A DNA stretch of 64,000 nt. Origin: Hyphomicrobium sp. GTDB taxonomy: Bacteria > Pseudomonadota > Alphaproteobacteria > Rhizobiales > Hyphomicrobiaceae. The notes beneath the pieces were generated by a model that was not told the DNA's origin, did not search any database, and worked only from the letters and a program-made list of their open reading frames with translations. Shown one piece after another: positions 57,577 to 64,000 of this stretch. The translations under genes were made by a program, and so were the position numbers. Where the stretch lies: the NCBI GenBank assembly GCA_022843145.1, contig JALHOF010000002.1, positions 186,001-250,000 on the forward strand. The letters run 5' to 3'. Position 1 is the stretch's first letter. Each line of letters opens with the position of its first letter.

Positions 57577-57625
57577 ACTACGAATCTGGGGGTCGGAGGT
57601 TCGAATCCTTCCGGGCGCGCCAGTG
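57577..57625 (+). other. attR: Right attachment site, 49-bp core
   Basis: Identical to the anticodon loop-to-3'-end part of tRNA-Arg(ACG) at 34343-34391. No 5' half of a tRNA is present, so this is the scar copy, not a second tRNA gene. Confidence 0.95.
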
Positions 57626-57689
57626 TTTTCAGTGGGTTTTCGGCTGCAAAAGCCAGTGACGAAACCCTACGGGCCTCGATTTACAAAGA

Positions 57690-58030
57690 CCGTCCGACCA
57701 CCAATGCGCTCATCGCATGGCCACGGATCATCGGCACCTCGCGCTTCCTGATCCTCGGCTGGCTGTCGGCCATGTTCGGTCGAAGCCGATCATCCTCGCC
57801 GGTTGCGTGATCGGGGCTCTGACCGACTTCCCGCTATTCAAGCTGATGGCTCAGACGGCGAACCCTGACCTCTACGCGGCCCGGGAGAAGACAGCCGTGG
57901 TCGTCGTTTCCGATCCCGCCGACTGCTCGTTCCAGTTCAACCCGACAGGCACCGCCAAGTTCGCCAATTGAATTGCTGCGACATCGCCAAGGCGGCGCTC
58001 GCCCGGATGGCCGTGCGTTCGACGACGAAC
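57690..58030 (+). pseudogene. Frameshifted fragment of an MFS (metabolite:proton symporter type) transporter
   Basis: Three frames join to give a recognisable stretch: IIGTSRFLILGWLSAMFGR, then after a one-base loss near 57780 KPIILAGCVIGALTDFPLFK ... SDPADCSFQFNPTGTAKF, then after a stop at about 57970 CDIAKAALARMAVRSTTN. This order matches the central loop of proline/betaine-type symporters (GWLSDxxGRKP, CSFQFNP, CDIAK). Both ends are missing. It lies just outside the right att site. Confidence 0.75.
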
Positions 58031-58088
58031 CCGGGGTGCGAGGAGCGTTCCGCCTCTCGTCGTTTCGGGATGGGATTGGGCCGGCTGC

Positions 58089-59501
58089 TCAGGCCTGCAC
58101 CGCCGCCTCCGGCGCGATATCGCTGGCGCGCACGACGGTGACGGCGCACGGCGCCTCGGCCGTGATCTGCATCGTCAGCTTGTTCGCCGCCGCACCGCCC
58201 GACGTTGGAGCGCCGATGACGAGATGGTCGACCTTGTTGGATTTTGCAAAATCCAGGACGCCGTTGGCGATGTTTCGCGCCTCGATCAGATGGTAGGTGA
58301 TCTTGCTGCGCGGCAGCTGCAGCGGGCCCGCCCACACCCTGAGCTCGGCAATGCGGCTGACATGGATGCTGTCGCCGGCCTTGTCGGCGTTGTCGTCGAT
58401 GGCGATCAGCGAAGTTGGCATGACGTTGAGACATGCGAGGCGGGCGCCGGGAATATTGGCCAGGGCATTGACCGCGGCTTCGAAAAGGGCCTGCCGTAAG
58501 TGATCGAGACCTGGCCGCAGATCGACCGCCACCAGAATGATCGGCGCGCGCGGGGCCGGCTTCGTCGCCGCCGCCTCGATCGCGCGCATCGTTTTGCGCA
58601 CCCGCCGCCAGCGTCCGAAGGTGATCTTGAAATCCGATCGTTCGGCGCGGCCCGACCGCTCGGTCAGCTCGACCAGATCCAGATGCCTCAAATCGAACGC
58701 CAATTCCTCGGCTGAAGCGTAGCGCTCCGTCGGCAGGGGTTCGAGACACTTCAAGATGACCTCCTGCAGCGAAGGTTCGATGTCGGGCAGGAACTTTCGC
58801 GGCGGATAGGGATCGCGCCATACGCGCTGGCGCACCTCTTTCATGCGTCCGGGCGCACCGAACGGCAGCTCACCGGTGGCCATCTGGTACATGATGGCGC
58901 CCAAACCAAAGATGTCGCTGCGCTTGTCCGAGCGGACGCGCAGGAGCTGCTCGGGCGCCATGTACTCCGTCGTTCCCGTCGGCCGATGGTATTGTTCGTC
59001 GAGCAAATCCGGCAAGTGCTCGTGACGCGAAAGTCCGAAATCGATGATGACGGCCTCGCCGCCGGTGCGGAACAGAATGTTTGCCGGCTTCAAATCAAGG
59101 TGCAACACGTGCTGACTGTGCAGATCAGCCAGCGCATCGGCGATGGCCGTCGACAGTGTGACGACGTCGTCGAGCGGCAGACGACCGCCGGCGATGCGCT
59201 TCAGCAATGTCGGACCGCCGACGTACTCCATGACAATGTAGGGCTGCTTGGTGAACTCGCCGATCGCCACGAGCTTCGGCACTTGGAAGCCGGAAAGCTC
59301 GGCCATGATCATCTGCTCGACCTCGAACCCGACCAACTGCGAGTGATCTCCGTCGTCGAGTAACGGGACCTTCATGACGATAGGAAAGGCGATGTCAGGG
59401 TGGCTCACGCGCCAGATGGCGGCCATGCCGCCGCGATGCAGCCGCTCCTCGAGCAGGAACCCGTCGATCGTCATCCCGGTGTCGAGTTGTGCCTTGGCCA
59501 T
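58089..59501 (-). CDS. Ser/Thr protein kinase fused to a universal stress domain
   Basis: 470 residues. Hanks-type kinase (about 15-275): Gly loop LEERLHRGGMAAIWRV, Lys44 in IVMKV, catalytic loop HVLHLDLKPANIL (HLD instead of HRD), DFG in VIIDFGLSR, and activation segment GTTEYMAPEQ. After a basic linker, a UspA-like domain (about 325-465) runs from IILVAVDLRPGLDHLRQALFEAAVNAL to DHLVIGAPTSGGAAANKL. The kinase probably responds to the ligand or stress sensed by the Usp domain. It is just outside the element but shares the stress theme of its right half. Confidence 0.9.
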   Translation of the reverse strand: MAKAQLDTGMTIDGFLLEERLHRGGMAAIWRVSHPDIAFPIVMKVPLLDDGDHSQLVGFEVEQMIMAELSGFQVPKLVAIGEFTKQPYIVMEYVGGPTLLKRIAGGRLPLDDVVTLSTAIADALADLHSQHVLHLDLKPANILFRTGGEAVIIDFGLSRHEHLPDLLDEQYHRPTGTTEYMAPEQLLRVRSDKRSDIFGLGAIMYQMATGELPFGAPGRMKEVRQRVWRDPYPPRKFLPDIEPSLQEVILKCLEPLPTERYASAEELAFDLRHLDLVELTERSGRAERSDFKITFGRWRRVRKTMRAIEAAATKPAPRAPIILVAVDLRPGLDHLRQALFEAAVNALANIPGARLACLNVMPTSLIAIDDNADKAGDSIHVSRIAELRVWAGPLQLPRSKITYHLIEARNIANGVLDFAKSNKVDHLVIGAPTSGGAAANKLTMQITAEAPCAVTVVRASDIAPEAAVQA

Positions 59502-59907
59502 CTCAGGTCCCTGTTGTCAGTCGCATGGCCAACGCTCGCTGCCTGCCCCGCCGATGCGGCACATGAAAGCCGCGAGAGCTTAATGGTCAGAACGGCTATC
59601 GGCGAGAAACGGGCGATCAACATCGCTCACGCCGCAATGCTGATAAAGGGCGCAATTCGCCCTTGGGCGTTGCACCACAGCGTCAACACTCCATGGGCTG
59701 TTTCCTCCCGGCACTCGGCGCATTCCAGTCGGACAGGACGATGCGCCGAGAGACCGAGCCCCAAGCATCCGCTTCCGGTTGGAATTGTGCAAGCAAAGCA
59801 GCCACGCGGTCGAGTGCATCCTTCGTCGGAATGGGCTTTGCGGCGTACTCGTCCGTGCCCAGCGAAATCCCCTTGTCGCCAGCGAGCCTTGGCGCGCTCG
59901 CGCGCGG
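59502..59907. other. Intergenic between the DUF1513 gene and the kinase
   Basis: About 400 bp. Short open frames are present but none has a ribosome site and sensible composition. It presumably contains the kinase promoter. Confidence 0.4.
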
Positions 59908-61059
59908 TCATGCTGGTTCGACGGCGCCCTCCGAAGCCAGATGATTGTCCCAGGTCCAGGGCGTCGGCGTAGGTTCCGTGAGCGCGGCTTCCGGGGTGGG
60001 CCGGCGGCCGATACACTGAACCGCGCCGTTGCCGCCCGTCAGCAGGAATTCCGCCGCCGTCCGGGCCGGGGCGACACCGGAGACGTCGTGTGCGGCTTGG
60101 ACCCGCAGGACGCGCCCGGTATCGATGTCCAGCAGAATGGCGATACCACCGCGCGATGAGGTGATTGCAGCGATGCGGCCCGAGCGATCGACGGCGACCG
60201 AGCTGACGTAGCCGTTCAGGCGGCGCTCGATCTCGGCCGGCAACGCAAACGCGGCGAGCGGAGACTGCCGGCGGTGCCGGTAGGTCATTGCCGGGGCCGG
60301 GCCATCCATTCGCCCGTGGAATTGAGCGCCGATGATCACGGTGTCATCGCGGCCGACGTCGAGATGACGCATCGATACGGCGCCCGGGGAGCCGAGCACT
60401 TGACGCTCCAGCAGATCACCGGTCCGGCAATCGATGTAGGCGACCGAAGCGACGAATTGGTCGGGATTGAGCACGCGTCGGCCACCGCCGATGTCGGGAT
60501 GCTCGCGCAGGCCGCCGTTGGCGACGACCAGAACCGGTGCTCCATTGAGAAAAGCCATGTCGTGCGGGCCGACACCGTGAGTGGAAAACTCACCGATGCG
60601 GCGGAACTGCGCGGTTGCGTCGTAAACGCCGATCACGCCGCGACCGGCAGTGAAATCATTCTCGGTCGCATAGAGAAGGCGTCCGTCGCGCGAGAAGGCT
60701 CCGTGACCGTAGAAGTGGCGATCGTCAGGGGTCGTGAACGTGAGCGGCGGCGAGTTGCGGCCAGCGGACAACACGACGGCGAAGTTGCCTGGGCGCCGGG
60801 CGAACACCACGCACCGCCTCGTCGCGGGGCAGAACGTCGCGTCGTGCCCCCGGCCGGGAAGCACGGTGGACACGACGTCGACGCCCGCGCCGTCGATGAT
60901 CGCCGCCGAGAACCGCCCATCGGTGCCGCGACGGGCGGCGGCGAAGTGCGAAAGGGTGCCGGGCGGTCCGCGCGTTGCGGCATCGACCGGTCGAGGCCAA
61001 GCTGCAAAGGCCGCACTTCCGATCAGCAGTTTGCGCCGGTCAATCGCCATCGGAGGCAT
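59908..61059 (-). CDS. DUF1513 Tat-exported protein
   Basis: 383 residues (the start may be Met4 at 61050). The N-terminus MAIDRRKLLIGSAAFAAWPRPVDA is Tat-like, with one RR pair. The rest is a beta-propeller-like DUF1513 domain (GTDGRFSAAIIDGAGVDVVST, FYGHGAFSRDGRLLYATENDF, ISTHGVGPHDM-like FSTHGVGPHDMAFLNGAPVLVVANGG). DUF1513 genes regularly follow imelysin and DUF1111 genes in iron-regulated clusters. The last gene of that cluster here, overlapping the imelysin end. Confidence 0.85.
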   Translation of the reverse strand: MPPMAIDRRKLLIGSAAFAAWPRPVDAATRGPPGTLSHFAAARRGTDGRFSAAIIDGAGVDVVSTVLPGRGHDATFCPATRRCVVFARRPGNFAVVLSAGRNSPPLTFTTPDDRHFYGHGAFSRDGRLLYATENDFTAGRGVIGVYDATAQFRRIGEFSTHGVGPHDMAFLNGAPVLVVANGGLREHPDIGGGRRVLNPDQFVASVAYIDCRTGDLLERQVLGSPGAVSMRHLDVGRDDTVIIGAQFHGRMDGPAPAMTYRHRRQSPLAAFALPAEIERRLNGYVSSVAVDRSGRIAAITSSRGGIAILLDIDTGRVLRVQAAHDVSGVAPARTAAEFLLTGGNGAVQCIGRRPTPEAALTEPTPTPWTWDNHLASEGAVEPA

Positions 61060-62164
61060 TGAACCCCATCGTGACGCCTGCCGTCAGCGACAACATCCAG
61101 CCCGCAATGTCGTTGGCGTTTTTGAGCGGGAAGCCGACGCCGATGAAGGCTTGCGTGGCGTCGGGCCGTTGGAACGGACGGGGATGGCGTAGGGCCGAGA
61201 CAAGGCGCTCCCGCGCGGTGACAAGCTCGCGCGCCACGAGGTCGGCGTTGTCCGCAACCAGCACACGCGGATGCGTGCCGGACGTTGCTGAAATCGCCTG
61301 TTTCAAACCGCCCTCCGAGAACAACGCTTCGAGCCCCTCGATGTTTGCGGTGATTAGCGGACCGGTCGTGTCACTCCTCTCAAGGATCGGCGTCTCCTTC
61401 CGCCTGCTCGCTCCGAGGCCGAGCGGGCCCGCGATCCGCTCATCGCGCACTCGCTCCAGCCCTGTGGCGAGCGCTTTGGCCAATTCGGCTGTCGTTTCCT
61501 CCGCACGCAAATAGCGGGTGTTGCCCGATCCCGGCGCCAGCCATTGAGCCGACACACCGGACGCCAACGACCAGGCTGCGACGACGTCTTGTGCTATGCC
61601 GGCCAGACTCGAGGCAGACGCAGATGCATAACGGCAGCGGAACGCACCATCAGCGTCAAGCTTCAACAGCGCCTCTCGTCCTTCGCCGTAGAGCATGATT
61701 TCGAGCGCACCAATTCCCTGAACGGCGACGCTCTTGGTTGCGAGCTTTGCGGCATCGGTCGCCGCCTCGTCACGCGCTGACAAGATGCGCAAGACCTCCC
61801 GCGCGCCGATGCCCTGCCGGTCCGGCCAGAACAGGATTCGCTCGAGGCGATTCTCCTCGACGATCGGGCCGAAGCGAATGTGTTCGATGCGGCCCCATGC
61901 CGAGACAAAGCCCGAGAAGGCGGCCGTCGCCGCGTTCCAACTTGCCTCGCCGGGCTCTGCGCAAAGTCCTTTGATCTGCCGGTCGAGCTGGATCCCTGCC
62001 GAGCGGAGCGCGTCATACCCGGGCCGTATGTGCCGCTCGAGCGAGGTCTTGGCGAGACCTGCATGATCGAAAGCACCATCGGCTGACGCATCCGCGGCGG
62101 TGACGCACCAGATCGCGGCAGCTGCGGCCAGCAACGTTTCGGGCCGGCAACGTGCGGCTTGCAT
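61040..62164 (-). CDS. Imelysin family periplasmic protein
   Basis: 374 residues from ATG 62164, with a signal peptide (MQAARCRPETLLAAAAAIWCVTAADASA). Helical imelysin domain: HIRPGYDALRSAGIQLDRQIKGLC, FVSAWGRIEHIRFGP, GIGALEIMLYGEG. Imelysin proteins (M75-like, no longer thought to be peptidases in general) bind iron or act in iron uptake. It lies 10 bp from the DUF1111 gene, within one operon. Confidence 0.87.
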   Translation of the reverse strand: MQAARCRPETLLAAAAAIWCVTAADASADGAFDHAGLAKTSLERHIRPGYDALRSAGIQLDRQIKGLCAEPGEASWNAATAAFSGFVSAWGRIEHIRFGPIVEENRLERILFWPDRQGIGAREVLRILSARDEAATDAAKLATKSVAVQGIGALEIMLYGEGREALLKLDADGAFRCRYASASASSLAGIAQDVVAAWSLASGVSAQWLAPGSGNTRYLRAEETTAELAKALATGLERVRDERIAGPLGLGASRRKETPILERSDTTGPLITANIEGLEALFSEGGLKQAISATSGTHPRVLVADNADLVARELVTARERLVSALRHPRPFQRPDATQAFIGVGFPLKNANDIAGWMLSLTAGVTMGFNASDGD

Positions 62165-62174
62165 GCGCTTCTCC

Positions 62175-63668
62175 TCAAAGCGAGTTGACGAACGCAACGA
62201 GCCTGTCGCGGTCGGCGCGACCAAGTCCTGCGAATCCATCGCGTGCCTTCTGCGCCTCGCCGCCGTGCCACAAGATCGCTTCCGAAACCGTACGCGCGCG
62301 GCCGTCATGAAGAAAGAACGCATGGCCGTTGACGAGCCCGGTGAGGCCGATCCCCCACAGCGGCGCCGTACGCCACTCTCGCCCCGTGGCCAAACCTTCG
62401 GGACGTCCGTCCGCCAGACCGTCGCCCATGTCGTGAAGGAGGAGATCGCTATAGGGCCAGATCGTCTGGTTGTTGAGGTGGGAATCTGGCGAGCCCGCTC
62501 CCGTCTTGTGCATCGGTGTGTGGCAGCTCGCGCAACCGATCTGGTGGAACAACGCCTTGCCGGCCAGCACGTCCACGCCGCCGGGATTTCGGCGCGCAGG
62601 TACGGCTAGATTGCGGGCGTAGAAGCCGACGAGATCGAGGAGCTTGCGGCTGATCTCTTCCGCGGGCGCTTTCTCGGTGCCGCCGTGCGGGGCCGAGCGG
62701 CATGCTGCCTGCGCATCGGTGCATTCGCCCGCTGGATTCGGGGAGATCCAATTGCCGATGCCGATGTCGCCGGCGAATGCCTCGGCCGACTGCTGCAGAA
62801 CGGTCGGCTGTCCGGCCTTCCAGCCGAAGCGACCAAGCATCATGCGCTGCTGCTCGACTGACCACACCCGGTTTGCGCGGCCGGAAATGCCGTCGCCGTC
62901 ACGGTCGTCGGGATCCTCGCGCGCCAGGATATCGTTTTCGGAGATCGCCTCCAGCAGACCGAGTCCGATCATCTGCGGCGTCAGGCGAGGCGAGATCATC
63001 ACCTGGGGATGGAGCGGACCATAGCCAAGTTCGGCGATCCCGTAGCTCGGCTTGCGAAGCGTCACCTTTTCTCCATCGGCCAAGGCGATGGCCAGATCAT
63101 CGTAAGTCACGATCATGCGGCCTTCGCCGGCGTGGCCCTGGATGGCGAGCTCCTGCAATTGCCCGCCATAGGTCGGCTCGGGGATGATGCTCGCCCGCCC
63201 CTCGTCCAGCAGGGCGCGCTCGGCATCGGTGCGCGGCGGAATGGATAGCCTGAGGAACATCGAGACGGAGCGATCCTCGATCCGATCGCTCGCCGGTGGG
63301 TGTCCGCGCCCGTCCTTCAGGTGACAGCTTTGGCAGGCGCGCGCATTGTAGAGTGGGCCGAGACCATCCGATCCCTTGGTCGATGACGGAGCCGAAACCC
63401 AGAATTTGCGAAAGAGACCGTTGCCGACCTTGAAGTCGAGTTCCTTGGCGAACTCCATGTTGGATGAAAAGTGCGAAAAGATGTCGGCCGTGAGTGGCGC
63501 GGTGGTGGTCGCATTGCCGCCAGGAAGCGCCTCGCCGGAATCCAGGTCCGTCTGATCAGCGGCCGCGCCGGATCGGCCGACAAACGTCTGCGACGATACC
63601 GCGAGCAGGACACAGCCCAGGCACACGGCGCGAGCCAACGAACCGAAAGTGCGCACTGAGCTGGCCAT
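62175..63668 (-). CDS. Di-heme c-type cytochrome (DUF1111, thiol oxidoreductase-like)
   Basis: 497 residues with a signal peptide (MASSVRTFGSLARAVCLGCVLLAVSSQT). Two heme-attachment motifs are visible, CQSCH in YNARACQSCHLKDGRG (about 112-116) and CASCH in LFHQIGCASCHTPMH (about 378-382). Family segments GLGPLYNAR and LFLHDGRARTVSEAILWHGGEA are present. It acts as a periplasmic electron-transfer protein. Association with imelysins points to iron acquisition or oxidation of an iron-binding partner. Confidence 0.9.
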   Translation of the reverse strand: MASSVRTFGSLARAVCLGCVLLAVSSQTFVGRSGAAADQTDLDSGEALPGGNATTTAPLTADIFSHFSSNMEFAKELDFKVGNGLFRKFWVSAPSSTKGSDGLGPLYNARACQSCHLKDGRGHPPASDRIEDRSVSMFLRLSIPPRTDAERALLDEGRASIIPEPTYGGQLQELAIQGHAGEGRMIVTYDDLAIALADGEKVTLRKPSYGIAELGYGPLHPQVMISPRLTPQMIGLGLLEAISENDILAREDPDDRDGDGISGRANRVWSVEQQRMMLGRFGWKAGQPTVLQQSAEAFAGDIGIGNWISPNPAGECTDAQAACRSAPHGGTEKAPAEEISRKLLDLVGFYARNLAVPARRNPGGVDVLAGKALFHQIGCASCHTPMHKTGAGSPDSHLNNQTIWPYSDLLLHDMGDGLADGRPEGLATGREWRTAPLWGIGLTGLVNGHAFFLHDGRARTVSEAILWHGGEAQKARDGFAGLGRADRDRLVAFVNSL

Positions 63669-63682
63669 GACGCCTCGACCCG

Positions 63683-64000
63683 TTATCTCTTTCCTGTCGC
63701 GCCGCTCGCGGGATTGTCGAGGCTGTCGGACCCTTCGAATTTGACCGACTGCAGGCCGAGCGCCGCGATTGCGCGTTCGAATTCCTTGGTTTGCGCGATC
63801 AGCGCTGAGATGCCGGCCTCGACCACGGCATTGCCCTCCTTGTTGCCCTCGCCGATCATCTGGTCGTAAGCCTCGATCGACTCGGCGCGGCGTTTCAAAT
63901 CGCCAAACTTCACCAGCGTATCGGCCAGAGCCTTGCGCACCCGCTCGTCCGCCTCGCCGGACTTGGCCTTGACCAGATCGGAGACGCTCGGCCCCTGCAC
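63683..64000 (-). CDS. Imelysin/IrpA family protein, C-terminal part (cut by window edge)
   Basis: The last 105 residues of a larger periplasmic protein: MQGPSVSDLVKAKSGEADERVRKALADTLVKFGDL, then SIEAYDQMIGEGNKEGNAVVEAGISALIAQTKEFERAIAALGL and FEGSDSLDNP. This is the C-terminal signature of IrpA-type imelysins, iron-regulated outer-surface or periplasmic proteins. First visible gene of the minus-strand iron cluster, 14 bp before the DUF1111 gene. Confidence 0.85.
   Translation of the reverse strand: MQGPSVSDLVKAKSGEADERVRKALADTLVKFGDLKRRAESIEAYDQMIGEGNKEGNAVVEAGISALIAQTKEFERAIAALGLQSVKFEGSDSLDNPASGATGKR

Larger units (their letters stand above)
34343..57625 (+). mobile_element. 23.3-kb integrative element in tRNA-Arg(ACG)
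   Basis: Bounded by the 49-bp att repeats, with a tyrosine recombinase beside the right att and an AlpA-like regulator beside the left. Several blocks (35.2-37.05 and 45.4-49 kb) are visibly AT-richer than the flanks, suggesting several donors. Cargo is conflict systems (DUF262/HEPN, ABC-3C), DinB, a Rep/ParB-like pair, a serine recombinase, and a sensor-regulator/Usp/TauE cassette. I find no relaxase, coupling protein, type IV secretion or phage structural gene, so it is best called an integrative, possibly mobilisable genomic island. Confidence 0.92.

Noticed and set aside
57577-57625. A second tRNA-Arg gene
   Set aside because: Only the anticodon-loop-to-3' end is present; acceptor 5' strand and D-arm are missing, so it is an att scar.

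Overview
The window reads as the chromosome of a GC-rich alphaproteobacterium of the Hyphomicrobiales (Rhizobiales), most likely a methylotroph close to Hyphomicrobium. The evidence is a serine-cycle cluster at the left edge (serine-glyoxylate aminotransferase, malyl-CoA lyase, malate thiokinase beta) and alphaproteobacterial housekeeping blocks. All names come from motifs and remembered families, because no database search was possible.

1-34.3 kb is mostly core chromosome. 0-3.35 kb carries sga-mcl-mtkA on the minus strand, preceded by a LuxR-type regulator with a degenerate receiver (3.6-4.3) and tRNA-Arg(CCT). An RND efflux pair follows (4.9-9.3), then rsmI and a divergent LpoA-like lipoprotein (9.5-12.0), an AEC carrier, a DUF1287 protein, gluQ, an AlkA-like glycosylase, an HNH protein, dsbB, yqaA, hemW-rdgB-VOC-rph (minus strand) and the divergent heat-shock series hrcA-grpE-dnaK-dnaJ. 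An FMN reductase, pyrF, DUF1330, trmD and rplS complete the block. Several extragenic repeats and a 1.2-kb gene-free tract rich in ACGCAA motifs (18.8-20.0) lie between these genes.

34.34-57.63 kb is a 23.3-kb integrative element inserted in tRNA-Arg(ACG). It is bounded by a 49-bp perfect repeat of the tRNA 3' end and has a tyrosine recombinase at the right end and an AlpA-like regulator at the left. Its left half is a defence and maintenance region. It holds a DUF262 plus HEPN-nuclease pair, DNA polymerase IV, a papain-like cysteine protein, a coiled-coil membrane protein, a three-gene ABC-3C type conflict system (nuclease-like protein, middle component, DUF3732 ATPase), an hsdR C-terminal remnant, a possible replication initiator and a ParB-like protein. 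After a serine recombinase comes a second cargo: a FixLJ-like two-component pair, a universal stress protein, a TauE/SafE exporter, a small membrane protein and a tandem universal stress protein. No relaxase or type IV secretion gene is visible, so the element looks integrative but not self-conjugative.

57.6-64 kb is chromosome again. It holds a frameshifted MFS transporter remnant next to the right att site, a Ser/Thr kinase fused to a universal-stress domain, and a minus-strand iron-related cluster (imelysin/IrpA, di-heme DUF1111 protein, imelysin-like protein, DUF1513 protein) that runs off the right edge.

The strongest candidates for new biology are the ABC-3C module, the DUF262/HEPN pair, and the kinase/response-regulator/universal-stress cassette that shares its theme with the kinase-Usp fusion just outside the element.
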